This document shows, in pieces, positions 35,504-44,285 of a stretch of 47,199 bases of DNA. Positions within the stretch are counted from its first letter, which is position 1. Each line of letters opens with the position of its first letter. The notes under the pieces were generated by a model that searched no databases, had not been told where the DNA came from, and saw only the letters and a list, made by a program, of their open reading frames with translations. The translations under genes and the position numbers were made by a program. The DNA is from an uncultured Clostridia bacterium (lineage in GTDB: Bacteria; Bacillota; Clostridia; Christensenellales; UBA1242), in NCBI GenBank assembly GCA_934772045.1, contig CAKVMH010000005.1:1-47199 (forward strand). Reading direction: 5' to 3'.

Positions 35504-36010
35504 TTACGCCCAATTCATAAAAGGTGAACTCATTGAGAATGTTCGAAAACTCAATGCAAAATAAACTGCGTTAATAAGCATTAAAGATAAAATTATGATT
35601 GAAATCACCATACCAGCCACTGCCAATCCGCGTTTGCTTCCTGTGCCTTTTGCACACCTTGACAAGCCTATACAACTGAAAACCAAGCCAACAACCGCGC
35701 AAGGAAATGTTAAATACGATGTAAAAATTGAACATAATGCAAGCACAAAACCTGCAATGCTAAAACCACCAGATTTTGGAGGCATAAAACCGCTATCAAC
35801 CACATTTTCAGTTGGTTTAACTTCAACAGTTTTATTTTCTGCTGGTTGTTCCGGCTGAGTTTCAGTTTTCTCCGCCTCTGCACTAACCATGGCTTTTATT
35901 AAACTTATATTTTCTTCGCTTGTAACTTTATCTTCTTCTAACTTCGCACCGCATGCTGGGCAAAACTTAAAATTATTGTCCACTTCGTTACCACAATAAC
36001 TACACTTCAT
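35504..36010 (-). CDS. Zinc-ribbon DUF4190 membrane protein
   Basis: 168 residues. N-terminal zinc ribbon CSYCGNEV (3-10) and CPACGAKL (17-24), a Glu/Pro linker (about 28-75), then two membrane helices with the DUF4190 pattern GFSIAGFVLALCSIFTSYLTFPCAVVGLVFSCIGL and RGLAVAGMVISIIILSLML. Common in Bacillota, function unknown. It overlaps the upstream papain-like gene by 11 bases and is co-transcribed. Confidence 0.85.
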   Translation of the reverse strand: MKCSYCGNEVDNNFKFCPACGAKLEEDKVTSEENISLIKAMVSAEAEKTETQPEQPAENKTVEVKPTENVVDSGFMPPKSGGFSIAGFVLALCSIFTSYLTFPCAVVGLVFSCIGLSRCAKGTGSKRGLAVAGMVISIIILSLMLINAVYFALSFRTFSMSSPFMNWA

Positions 36011-36557
36011 GGCTAACTTCTCCTATCAAATTATAATTTTGTAATATGCCTTGATAAATTATTCGCTTATTTTTCAACTTTAAAAAGTCAATCGGTTTAA
36101 TGACTTTAGGCAGTTCATTTGAATTAGACACATCAAATGAAGCCAAACACGTACGCACGAATTGTGAACAATAAAAACGTTTGCGTGGTGCCACATTCGC
36201 CTTAAAAATTGCACAGAACACACCCCAATAATTATAATGAAAAACCGATTTATTCTTTTTCATATGATCGATAAGCATTTCAATGCTACGATATTGATCC
36301 TCTGTTACTTTCAGTTCAAGCACCAATGCTTTTGTTTTGTAGAAACGCTTAAACGTGCCAACATTCTTGCCTTCTTGCACAAACCCACCGATAAATGGAT
36401 TGTAAGGGTTTAACCTACCAAATGAATACATTTCTTCAAGCGTCGGGTTAAGCGAAATCGACGAGTGATTGTACTCCGCCCCAGTAAAAAGTTTGAGCAT
36501 GCGTGAAAACATGGTCCCAGTTTGGCTAAGCACTAAATATACACTCTTCTCTTCCAT
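36000..36557 (-). CDS. Permuted papain-like (NlpC/P60-superfamily) protein
   Basis: 185 residues from MEEKSVYLVLSQTG. AEYNHSSISL (about 27-36) carries the catalytic His and RFYCSQFVRTCL (about 127-138) the Cys, the permuted order seen in YiiX/LRAT-like amidases and proteases. VGTFKRFYKTKALVLELKVTEDQY and KPIDFLKL fit that family. No signal peptide. The ATG at 36584 is rejected because the -10 box (36566-36571) lies after it. Substrate (lipid, peptide or amide) unknown. Confidence 0.75.
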   Translation of the reverse strand: MEEKSVYLVLSQTGTMFSRMLKLFTGAEYNHSSISLNPTLEEMYSFGRLNPYNPFIGGFVQEGKNVGTFKRFYKTKALVLELKVTEDQYRSIEMLIDHMKKNKSVFHYNYWGVFCAIFKANVAPRKRFYCSQFVRTCLASFDVSNSNELPKVIKPIDFLKLKNKRIIYQGILQNYNLIGEVSHEV

Positions 36558-36565
36558 TGGATTGT

Positions 36566-36594
36566 ATTTTATCATAATTTTCAAAAAATTTCAA
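36566..36594 (-). promoter_or_regulatory. Promoter of the papain-like gene, leaderless geometry
   Basis: Minus strand TTGAAA (36589-36594), 17-nt spacer, extended -10 TGaTAAAAT (hexamer 36566-36571), eight bases, ATG 36557. Confidence 0.7.
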
Positions 36595-36693
36595 CAAATT
36601 AGCTTCATTTAAAAGTCGATTTATAAAATTATATGTTTAAAATGGCATATATAAAACCCGCAACTAAAATTTTAACAAACATCAAAAAAACTC

Positions 36694-36722
36694 TTGCCAA
36701 AACAAAACAAATATGTTAGACT
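36694..36722 (+). promoter_or_regulatory. tRNA-Ser promoter
   Basis: TTGCCA (36694-36699), 17-nt spacer, extended -10 TGtTAGACT (hexamer 36717-36722). Closely matches the stable-RNA promoter at 46966-46994, including the AAAACAAAA spacer start. Confidence 0.8.
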
Positions 36723-36733
36723 AACAACGTCGT

Positions 36734-36821
36734 GGAGGTTTGGCTGAGCGGTCGAAAGCACCGGTCTTGAAAACCGGCGATGTGCAAGCATCCTAGAGTT
36801 CGAATCTCTAAGCCTCCGCCA
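36734..36821 (+). tRNA. tRNA-Ser (UGA)
   Basis: 88 nt with encoded CCA. Acceptor GGAGGTT / AGCCTCC, anticodon stem CCGGT/ACCGG around CTTGAAA-type loop (anticodon TGA), long variable arm, T-arm AGAGTTCGAATCTCT. Class II structure as expected for Ser. Confidence 0.97.
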
Positions 36822-36832
36822 ACTTGAAAAAT

Positions 36833-36865
36833 CGCTTGAACCCAATTTGGTTTAAGCGTTTTTTT
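36833..36865 (+). terminator. tRNA-Ser terminator
   Basis: CGCTTGAACC, six-base loop, GGTTTAAGCG (one G-U), seven T. Confidence 0.9.
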
Positions 36866-36993
36866 ATTTTATATAAAAAACAACCTTGCAGTTGTTTGTG
36901 TTTCTTTTACTCAACTAAAACTAAGTTACCTTCAGTCACAAGTTCTTTAATATGTTGCGTTCCATTAATAAACTTAGTTTATAATCCACACAC

Positions 36994-37024
36994 AAAAAAC
37001 ACCTATTGTTTATAGGTGTTTTTA
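36994..37024. terminator. Terminator facing the tRNA-fMet gene
   Basis: AAAAAACACCTAT / ATAGGTGTTTTTAT hairpin; on the minus strand it lies about 100 nt past tRNA-fMet and would end its precursor. 36870-36990 and 37025-37119 contain no recognisable gene. Confidence 0.75.
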
Positions 37025-37119
37025 TACATTAGAAAATAATGTCAGAAGTCAGTGTTGTAAAATTGTTATTGTTAAATTTGCTCACACTGTCTAGTTGCCT
37101 ATAATATAGGTGTTTATAA

Positions 37120-37196
37120 TGGTTGCGGGGGTTGGATTTGAACCAACGACCTTCGGGTTATGAGCCCGACGAGCTGCCGTGCTGCTCCACCCCGCG
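37120..37196 (-). tRNA. Initiator tRNA-fMet (CAU)
   Basis: 77 nt with encoded CCA. CGCGGGG 5' end facing CCCCGCA gives the C1-A72 mismatch of initiator tRNA; anticodon arm TCGGGCTCATAACCCGA has the GGG/CCC pairs required for initiation and anticodon CAT. 37197-37484 upstream is AT-rich with no further gene seen. Confidence 0.97.
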
Positions 37197-37484
37197 ATAT
37201 TCATTAAACATTAAATTAATTTATTCATAATTTGAACAAATATTCATTCAATGCTTAATTAATATAACACAAAATATGTGTATTGTCAATAATTTTTAGT
37301 AAAATTCAACAATTATTAAAAATATACCATGTTTTATCCTTTATGTAAATAAGAATAAACCTTTACGCAATATCTAAAATTTCAATTTAAAAATAAATTT
37401 TACACTTCATTCAAAGACATTTTTTATTAGAAATTATCAATAAAAGTGGCTGTAATTTATTTTTTCAAACCCCCTTTACGATTT

Positions 37485-39503
37485 TTAATCAGTTAAGAAA
37501 AATGTGCAAGTTGAAAGTTTTTTACGCTTTAATTTAAAGCGTTTTCCAGTGTTAAGCACATATTCATAGCCTTCGCGGAATGGGCAAGCATTGCAATTAG
37601 CATGCAAATGTTCTTTCATCGGGCAGTGGCGCAAGGTCATGTAAGGCATTGTATGTTGTGCTATATTTTCCGCTGGAATATATGGCAAATTAAACACTTT
37701 TGAAGAATGGCTGTTATAAACATTCATTCCGCCACCCAAATAAATTGTTGTGTCGAACCCCAGTGCATACAAGTTGTTTGCCATAATGCAAATTTTGTTT
37801 TTACAAACTAAATCTCTAAGCAATTCAATATCGGCATGCAGTGCAAAATTAGGTAAATTTAAAATAAATGTTTTATTTAAGTTTTCCACTGTCTTTTTAA
37901 AATTTAAAATTGTGGTTTCATCATAAATTTCAGGGTCGAAAATTATATTTTGTGCTGTTAAACTATATAATGTTTTTTCATCAAAAGTTTCTACAAACTG
38001 ATAATCTAAAAGTCTGTTTGTATCTTCCACCTTTTCAATTTTAATTTTTTGTAAAGGTTCAAATTTACATTTAGTTTTAATTTCAACCAATTTGTCCACA
38101 ACCTTGCGTCTAAAATCGTTAAGTTGTTGTTTTGGCAAAAACACATGCCCCAAATTTGATTGTAATGTAAAATTAAAATAAGGGTTCTTTTTAAAATTGT
38201 TGTTCAATTCTTCTGCGGTTAACGGGCTGTTTTGCGCTTCAAACAACTGCCCACCTTCAACAACATAGGCGCTATTATTCAGTGAAAATTCAGCACGGAT
38301 TGGCTTGTTTGCAACGGCAGTAATTTTTACAGTTTGTTCAATTTTCCTTTCACCTGCAAGAATAGCTTGTTCAAGGTTGAAATCATTAATTAAATTAACA
38401 GTGTCACCCTTTTTTATATCAATATTAGTTGTTGTTATACGATAAAGCCCACTTTTGTGTGTCAAATCATACGCCGTAACAACTGCGATTTCTTGCCCCT
38501 CCCTAAAAAATTTGAAACTAGATTTTGGGTTGAGTTCGCGGTTAGATTCCACAAAAATTTCATTAAAGCGTTTTCCTTTTTTGACCATACTTACACTGCC
38601 AACTTGCACGCCAATGTGGTTTTGCAATTTTGAAATTATCCCACTGTTACCATTAAAATACCCTTCCGTATAACCACGGTTAAAAGCCAAAGGAAGTTCA
38701 TCAATTTTTGCAACATCTTTCACACCGTCCAATGCTTGCCTATACACACTGGTTGCAACGCCCACATAATATGGTCTGCGTGCACGCCCTTCAATTTTTA
38801 TTGCGTCCACACCAGCCGTTTCCAAGTCTTCTAGGCGATTTATCATATTAAAGTCCTTAGCACTCAAAAGGTAACCAGTTGCAACCGCCTTATTGTTTAA
38901 GCGCAAGTCGTATGGTAAACGGCAAAGTTGTTTACATTTGCCACGATTGCCACTTGCGTCAAGCAAATATGACGACATATAACAATTACCCGAAAAACAA
39001 ACACACAACGCCCCTTGTGCAAAATACTCTATTTCCACATTGCAGTTTTGTTTGATACGTTTTATTTCATCAATAGGTGTTTCACGCGCCAAAACAACGC
39101 GCTTTACGCCAAACCTTTCAAGCCATTTAGCACCTTCAAGGTTATGTAGACCCATTTGCGTGCTGGCATGTATTTCAATTTGTGGATAATGCTGGTGCAA
39201 TAAACTAATTAGCCCTATATCCTGCACAATAAAGGCGTCAACACCTAAATTGTATGCGTCAACAATCAAATCTAATGCCGATTGAAGTTCATCATCATTA
39301 AACAAAATGTTAACTGCTAAATGGACTTTCACGCCATAAATATGCGCATAATCTACAGCCTGTTTTAAAGTGGATAACGAAAAACCTTCAATGTTGCGTG
39401 CATTGAAATCTTTAACCCCTAAATATACTTCATCTGCACCATTGACAACCGCCATTTTTAAACTTTGCTCGTCCCCTGCCGGTGCTAACAATTTCATTTT
39501 CAT
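37485..39503 (-). CDS. Peptidase U32-family RNA hydroxylation protein (RlhA/TrhP-like)
   Basis: 672 residues with U32 N-terminal barrel MKLLAPAGDEQSLKMAVVNGADEVYLG, Cys-rich cluster ALCVCFSGNCYMSS and GNRGKCKQLCRLPYDL (about 165-195), and a C-terminal part with RHCPMKEHLHANCNACPF and a final Cys, as in the longer U32 proteins carrying DUF3656. E. coli members RlhA (YdcP) and TrhP (YegQ) hydroxylate 23S rRNA and tRNA; the size fits RlhA better. Older annotation is collagenase-like peptidase. No Shine-Dalgarno; -10 box six bases upstream of ATG 39503. Confidence 0.85.
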   Translation of the reverse strand: MKMKLLAPAGDEQSLKMAVVNGADEVYLGVKDFNARNIEGFSLSTLKQAVDYAHIYGVKVHLAVNILFNDDELQSALDLIVDAYNLGVDAFIVQDIGLISLLHQHYPQIEIHASTQMGLHNLEGAKWLERFGVKRVVLARETPIDEIKRIKQNCNVEIEYFAQGALCVCFSGNCYMSSYLLDASGNRGKCKQLCRLPYDLRLNNKAVATGYLLSAKDFNMINRLEDLETAGVDAIKIEGRARRPYYVGVATSVYRQALDGVKDVAKIDELPLAFNRGYTEGYFNGNSGIISKLQNHIGVQVGSVSMVKKGKRFNEIFVESNRELNPKSSFKFFREGQEIAVVTAYDLTHKSGLYRITTTNIDIKKGDTVNLINDFNLEQAILAGERKIEQTVKITAVANKPIRAEFSLNNSAYVVEGGQLFEAQNSPLTAEELNNNFKKNPYFNFTLQSNLGHVFLPKQQLNDFRRKVVDKLVEIKTKCKFEPLQKIKIEKVEDTNRLLDYQFVETFDEKTLYSLTAQNIIFDPEIYDETTILNFKKTVENLNKTFILNLPNFALHADIELLRDLVCKNKICIMANNLYALGFDTTIYLGGGMNVYNSHSSKVFNLPYIPAENIAQHTMPYMTLRHCPMKEHLHANCNACPFREGYEYVLNTGKRFKLKRKKLSTCTFFLTD

Positions 39504-39509
39504 GTTTTA

Positions 39510-39537
39510 ATTTTAACATAAACCAACTTAAAAGTAA
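39510..39537 (-). promoter_or_regulatory. U32 gene promoter, leaderless geometry
   Basis: Extended -10 TGtTAAAAT (hexamer 39510-39515), six bases from ATG; weak -35 TTACTT at 39532-39537, spacer 16. Confidence 0.55.
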
Positions 39538-39722
39538 ATGCTTAGCAAAAAACTCGTAACACGATAATACAATTCAACCATGAAATTTGAAAATAAATTT
39601 AAGTTGTACAAAAAATAAATTTTTAAAAAAATTAAAAAAATTGCACAAAATGTTAAAGTATTGTTTAATTTAATTAATTTTTTATTTAAAATGAAAAAAT
39701 TTTAAATTAAATGTAAATTTAG

Positions 39723-39752
39723 TTGAAATTTAAAATTTGAATGTTTTATAAT
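39723..39752 (+). promoter_or_regulatory. DUF308 gene promoter
   Basis: TTGAAA (39723-39728), 18-nt spacer, TATAAT (39747-39752). GGAGGT precedes ATG 39770, so this mRNA has a short leader with a Shine-Dalgarno site. Confidence 0.7.
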
Positions 39753-39769
39753 CAATGCGGAGGTAAAAA

Positions 39770-40348
39770 ATGACAGAAGTTAAAAACTTTTTCAAAAAGA
39801 TGAAATGGGACAGTTTGATTATTTCGGCAATCACCATTGCAGTTGGCATTTTGTGCATTGTTATGCCTGAAGACAGCGCAAAAATTTTGTGCATAATATT
39901 CGGTTGTTCACTTATCGCAATGGGTGCATGCTTACTTGTAAGGTTTTTCACTTTCGATCGACTTTTAGGGGAACATTCATTAATCAGTGCAATTGTGACA
40001 ATCACATCAGGCGTATTTTGCTTAATTTATCCTGACGCAGTTCAAAGCATTTTAACAGTTTTGTTCGGTTTGTTGATTTTGGTTGACTCAATTTCATCAT
40101 TAGCCGACAGCATTTGCTGTGCTCGTGCTGGTGTTAGCGGTTGGGCGTTGTTGTTCACAATGTCAATTTTGACCGCATGCCTAGGCATTGCCGTTATGTT
40201 TTTAGATTTCAACACAATAATGATTTTCGCTGGTGTTGCCCTTATTGTTGAAGGTGCAAAACGCATTATTACAACATTGTTGTTCAGCCACAAAATTAGG
40301 GAAGCAAAAAAACTTTTAAGAGACAAATCAAATGATATTGTTTTGTAA
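39770..40348 (+). CDS. DUF308 (HdeD-like) membrane protein
   Basis: 192 residues, six predicted helices in repeated pairs: SLIISAITIAVGILCIVMP (about 15-33), ILCIIFGCSLIAMGACLLV, LISAIVTITSGVFCLIYP, ILTVLFGLLILVDSISSLADS, LLFTMSILTACLGIAVMF, IMIFAGVALIVEGAKRI. The repeated G-x-L/P-D/E pattern is DUF308. E. coli HdeD belongs to this family and is linked to acid stress; function here unknown. Basic C-terminus. Confidence 0.85.
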   Translation: MTEVKNFFKKMKWDSLIISAITIAVGILCIVMPEDSAKILCIIFGCSLIAMGACLLVRFFTFDRLLGEHSLISAIVTITSGVFCLIYPDAVQSILTVLFGLLILVDSISSLADSICCARAGVSGWALLFTMSILTACLGIAVMFLDFNTIMIFAGVALIVEGAKRIITTLLFSHKIREAKKLLRDKSNDIVL

Positions 40349-40472
40349 ACAAAACTAAGTTAATAAGTTAAAGAGTTTGTTTAAACTTCAATTGCATACA
40401 TGCACATATTCAAATATAAAACAAACCTATTTAAACTAAAACCAACCTAAGAAACGAAATATTTAAAACTTG

Positions 40473-40516
40473 AAAAAATAGGAACAATGCAAGTAAATGC
40501 AGAGTTCCTGTTTTTT
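40473..40516. terminator. Two-way terminator
   Basis: AAAAAATAGGAAC ... GTTCCTGTTTTTT with an 18-nt loop that includes two TGCA motifs; lies between the converging DUF308 and protease genes. Confidence 0.75.
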
Positions 40517-40619
40517 AATTAAAATCATGTATGAAATATCATAATCCTTTGTGTTTAGCAAAACATATGAAAAAATGCAAATTGTGATAAGTTTTCAACT
40601 ATGGCAAAATATTGAATAA

Positions 40620-42584
40620 TTAATTTTTCTTTTTATAAATTTTTACGACAATTAAAGAGAGTGTTGATATAAAAACCACCCCTATAATAACAAAAATTAT
40701 TATTGGAATAATGTCTAATTTATCTGGAATTATATCTTTGTTGTCGTTATTATCATTCGGATTATCTGTGGAGGGAGGGTTGTTAGGATTTGGATTAAAA
40801 TCTTCTTCTTTTTGTAAGTTTATTGTCATTATTGTGTTTTTGTAATTATTTTTATTTTCGCCAACATAAATCGCAGTTGCATTTGTTAAATTATCAACTG
40901 ATAAATTAGGATTTTCCCATTGCCAACCAGCTGGAAGGATAATGTCGGACAGTGTTATCGCATTATTAGGGATTTTTATTTCATCACTAGGCTTTGTTGG
41001 CACATCTATCGGTAAAATTTGAAACTTTAAAGTTAGACTTCCAGTGTAGTTTCTAATTCCGTTTATTATAATTTCTGCAGTGCCAACATTTATGTTATTT
41101 TTATATAAAATAGAATAATCTATATCCTCAATTAATAATTGTGAATTTAAAGTTAAATTCACTTGTGGGAAAAATGCTTGACCAGTATAATACATAGCAG
41201 AAATCTCGTTGTGTTGGACGGTAGAAATATCAATTTTTTGTTCTGTTTCTTCTTTTTCTTTCAAAACAGTGTACGCCTTTATTCTTCCAGCATAACGTAT
41301 ACTATTCCAACCATTTGAAGATTTATAATGCGTGTTCGACCCAGAATTAAGGGAATATAAAATATATGCACTTCCTCCGCTGTTACTACTGATACTCACA
41401 ACAATTGAATAATGGGTGCCATTTATAATTTTTACCAAATTATCCAACATAATCGTGTGATAACCACCATAATTTAAAACTCGATTGCCACTGGCAGAGA
41501 GTATCCCACTTTCGGGATTTGTGGGATCGGTCAGATTGGTGTAAACTTGAACTTTGCAAGTTAGGTTATATCCATAAGTTGCCACATTTACCGCTTTTAC
41601 ATATTCGCTGTGAGTTTTGTCACCTTTTTTTGCCACAAAAACGTTTGAGACACATTTTGAATTGTTTTCACTTCGCATTGGTGCATCAGATACATTATCA
41701 TAGAAATAGTTAAAATCAAATTCATTTTTGTTTGCATATTTAAATCCACATACATTGCCGACTGAACTATCATAAGAAAGATAAAAGTACGGAAGAGTAT
41801 TATAACTATTTTTGATTATCCAACCACCATTCTGGCTAGCAGTTTTTGGCTGAAAATTGCTTGCGGGAATTGTATCATCCCACCCTACAATAGTCATTGC
41901 ATGAGAAATTCCATCACGAGTTTCGCCCTTTGTATTGTAATAATACACTTCACGAGCATTGTAATAAGAACCAGTTACTGCACCATACTTAGCGATTGCT
42001 CGCTTTATTTCGTTTATTCTATATGAACCAGTGGAGTATAAATCAATTTGTTCGGCATCTATTAGCCTATATAGATTATTTTCATATGCATCATCTTTCG
42101 CACTAACATTTCCAGCCACTGGAGCACACCATTGTGATAACATTAAGAAGGTGTTATAAGAACTTCCAGTTACATTCCATTTGTCATTTGCATAAACCCC
42201 GTCAGTGTTGTTAAGTGGGTCTTTTTCTCTATTGTATGTTCTATATGCAATTTGTGTTGGAGAAAATCGCAAAGTGTCTTTTGTTGAATTGTCTAACTTA
42301 TCTTTTAAAACTGATGTTTCAGACGCACTTGCAGTTGCATAAGCCCAACAAATATCTGTGCTTCCTTGGTCTAGATTCTGGGTTACAATATCGTAATCAC
42401 AACTATTGTATTTTTCTCGACTAACAATTTCGTCAATACTCATTGAATTGAGTATTGTGTCTGAAGAACTGTTAGCAAAAACAACATCATGCTTAATAAA
42501 TGCCGTAAAACATGACAAAAGCAATATAGATATTGCTAAAATGATAAAGAATTTTGTTTTTTGTTTATTAAGAAATTTTTCCAT
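40620..42584 (-). CDS. Surface-anchored papain-type (C1A) cysteine protease
   Basis: 654 residues. N-terminal signal/helix about 11-31 (KFFIILAISILLLSCFTAFI). C1 catalytic set: Gln73 and Cys79 in NLDQGSTDICWAYATA, His228 in SHAMTIVGWDD, Asn259 in IIKNSYN. A lectin-like domain follows (about 300-440), then Ig/MBG-like strands (DYSILYKNNINVGTAEIIING), a Pro/Asn/Asp linker (PNPNNPPSTDNPNDNNDN) and a C-terminal membrane helix with basic stop KIYKKKN. It should be displayed outside the cell and cut proteins or peptides. Weak Shine-Dalgarno; promoter not identified. Confidence 0.88.
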   Translation of the reverse strand: MEKFLNKQKTKFFIILAISILLLSCFTAFIKHDVVFANSSSDTILNSMSIDEIVSREKYNSCDYDIVTQNLDQGSTDICWAYATASASETSVLKDKLDNSTKDTLRFSPTQIAYRTYNREKDPLNNTDGVYANDKWNVTGSSYNTFLMLSQWCAPVAGNVSAKDDAYENNLYRLIDAEQIDLYSTGSYRINEIKRAIAKYGAVTGSYYNAREVYYYNTKGETRDGISHAMTIVGWDDTIPASNFQPKTASQNGGWIIKNSYNTLPYFYLSYDSSVGNVCGFKYANKNEFDFNYFYDNVSDAPMRSENNSKCVSNVFVAKKGDKTHSEYVKAVNVATYGYNLTCKVQVYTNLTDPTNPESGILSASGNRVLNYGGYHTIMLDNLVKIINGTHYSIVVSISSNSGGSAYILYSLNSGSNTHYKSSNGWNSIRYAGRIKAYTVLKEKEETEQKIDISTVQHNEISAMYYTGQAFFPQVNLTLNSQLLIEDIDYSILYKNNINVGTAEIIINGIRNYTGSLTLKFQILPIDVPTKPSDEIKIPNNAITLSDIILPAGWQWENPNLSVDNLTNATAIYVGENKNNYKNTIMTINLQKEEDFNPNPNNPPSTDNPNDNNDNKDIIPDKLDIIPIIIFVIIGVVFISTLSLIVVKIYKKKN

Positions 42585-42652
42585 ATTCTTTTTTACTTAG
42601 TTTCAAAAACATTAAAATAAAGTTGCTGTTTTTTGTGGATTATTTCAAAATT

Positions 42653-43975
42653 TTATGCGTCATCAACATATTCTGGTTTAATAATAGTGTACTTTTGCGC
42701 ATATTTTTTAATCAACTGCCTTATAAACAACACAAGCGACAAAATAATTGGCAAAGATAAAATTAATATATACACCAGTGAAGTTAAGCCGTAATTGTTA
42801 TTGAAACCAGACAATAACATTGAGTACATCGCACTTACAAGCGCATAACCTAAATATTCAACCATTGTGCGCACCGAATAAGCCTGTTCAATGTCCTTTG
42901 GCGGAATACAAACTTGCATATAGTTATTAACAAATATTCTACATGGTTGATATATGGCCATTTGTACATAACTTAATATGATTATACATGTAATTGTCAC
43001 CCAATTTAAAGGCAAGAATAAGTAAATCAAACCGCAACCTAAGAATGCAACAATCAAACCGACTGAGAAGATTATCAAACTTCTAACCCCAAATTTTAAG
43101 TTGAATTTGAATTGGAATTTACTGGACACAGCTGCAACCAATTTGCCCACAGCGTAAATGTAACCATACAAACTCGCCTTCATTAGCCCAGATTCAGTTA
43201 TCTGTTGCAAAAACATTTTAAAGTTTGAGTTGATGACAGAAATTGCGCCACGAATTACAAACATAAATAACAATAGACATAAGAAGAATGGCGACTTTAA
43301 TATCTTTAAATAAACATTTTCCTTTTTCTTATGCTCCACCGGTGCTTGAGTTTGTTCACGTGCGTCAATCACCACATTCTGCTTTTGAAACTTTTCTGGC
43401 GTAACAAGCAAAAATCCATAAAGGAAAACAAATACGACAATACTGAATGAAACCCAATAAGCAGCATATGGTTGCCAGTTATAGATATAAGTGATCCCAA
43501 TCGCACCAACGGCTTCAATTATATACAAAAGAGCAATGCCTTTGCCGTAAACACGTTCATAATCTTTATCTCTATTTATAAGATGTAAACTTTGCGTCAA
43601 AATCGTATTGCCTTTTATACCGCAAGCAATGTAGGCAAAAGCCATAAAGAATTGTGCCAAGATAAATGTAGCATAATGCGTGCCAAAAATGCAAAGCAAT
43701 AAATATGCACCATAACCCAATGCACCAATTTGTGTTGCCAAAACTGAATGTACATTTTTAAATAGATTTGCAACAGGTATGCATAATAAACAACCAAATA
43801 TCATCAACATTGAGTCAAGCAAAACAGTTTGTGAAAAACTTAAACCCTTTTGTGTTGTGAAAAACATTGTAGAAATTGTCCACACAAAAACAACGTCCCA
43901 TGTAAGTGCTAAAAAAGTTGGGAACAATTTTACGTTCCTACGCATATAATGGTTCATCTTTTCTTCGTTCGTCAT
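42653..43975 (-). CDS. Major facilitator superfamily transporter
   Basis: 440 residues with twelve hydrophobic helices, split by a charged central loop (VVIDAREQTQAPVEHKKKENVYLKIL, about 195-225), the 6+6 MFS plan. No sequence cue for substrate; the helices are rich in aromatic residues. Promoter overlaps the polA terminator; -10 is seven bases from the ATG and no Shine-Dalgarno exists. Confidence 0.85.
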   Translation of the reverse strand: MTNEEKMNHYMRRNVKLFPTFLALTWDVVFVWTISTMFFTTQKGLSFSQTVLLDSMLMIFGCLLCIPVANLFKNVHSVLATQIGALGYGAYLLLCIFGTHYATFILAQFFMAFAYIACGIKGNTILTQSLHLINRDKDYERVYGKGIALLYIIEAVGAIGITYIYNWQPYAAYWVSFSIVVFVFLYGFLLVTPEKFQKQNVVIDAREQTQAPVEHKKKENVYLKILKSPFFLCLLLFMFVIRGAISVINSNFKMFLQQITESGLMKASLYGYIYAVGKLVAAVSSKFQFKFNLKFGVRSLIIFSVGLIVAFLGCGLIYLFLPLNWVTITCIIILSYVQMAIYQPCRIFVNNYMQVCIPPKDIEQAYSVRTMVEYLGYALVSAMYSMLLSGFNNNYGLTSLVYILILSLPIILSLVLFIRQLIKKYAQKYTIIKPEYVDDA

Positions 43976-43982
43976 TTGTTTT

Positions 43983-44011
43983 ATTTTAACTTATAAAAAA
44001 AAATATTCCAA
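43983..44011 (-). promoter_or_regulatory. MFS gene promoter, leaderless geometry
   Basis: Minus strand TTGGAA (44006-44011), 17-nt spacer, TAAAAT (43983-43988), seven bases, ATG. The -35 lies in the 3' arm of the polA terminator. Confidence 0.7.
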
Positions 44012-44040
44012 ATGTATTTTAAAACATTTGAGAATATTTT
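44003..44040 (-). terminator. polA terminator overlapping the MFS promoter
   Basis: Minus strand AATATTCtcAAATGT pairs with ACATTTggAATATT, followed by a long T-tract. 44041-44285, between this and the polA stop, is AT-rich without a gene. Confidence 0.7.
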
Positions 44041-44285
44041 ATATTTTTATATTCTAAATTAAAAATGATATTGCAATTAAATATTTATTTAAAATTGTCT
44101 AAAAATTCATCAATTTTAAGTTGATTAAAGTTTACCAATTTAAGCAAAAAAATTTAATTTTTTATTGAATTTAACTTATTTTTGCATGCTTTTTTTACAG
44201 GTTTTTTATATATTATTAATTTTTTTTAAATTTTTATGTTTGTCAAAGCTGTTTGTTTTATTCACCTTAACCTTAGTTTTTAATT

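Noticed and set aside
37095..37119. Plus-strand promoter reading into tRNA-fMet antisense (TTGCTC, TATAAT)
   Set aside because: The TATAAT is part of a small CCTATA-A-TATAGG palindrome and no product lies downstream on that strand.
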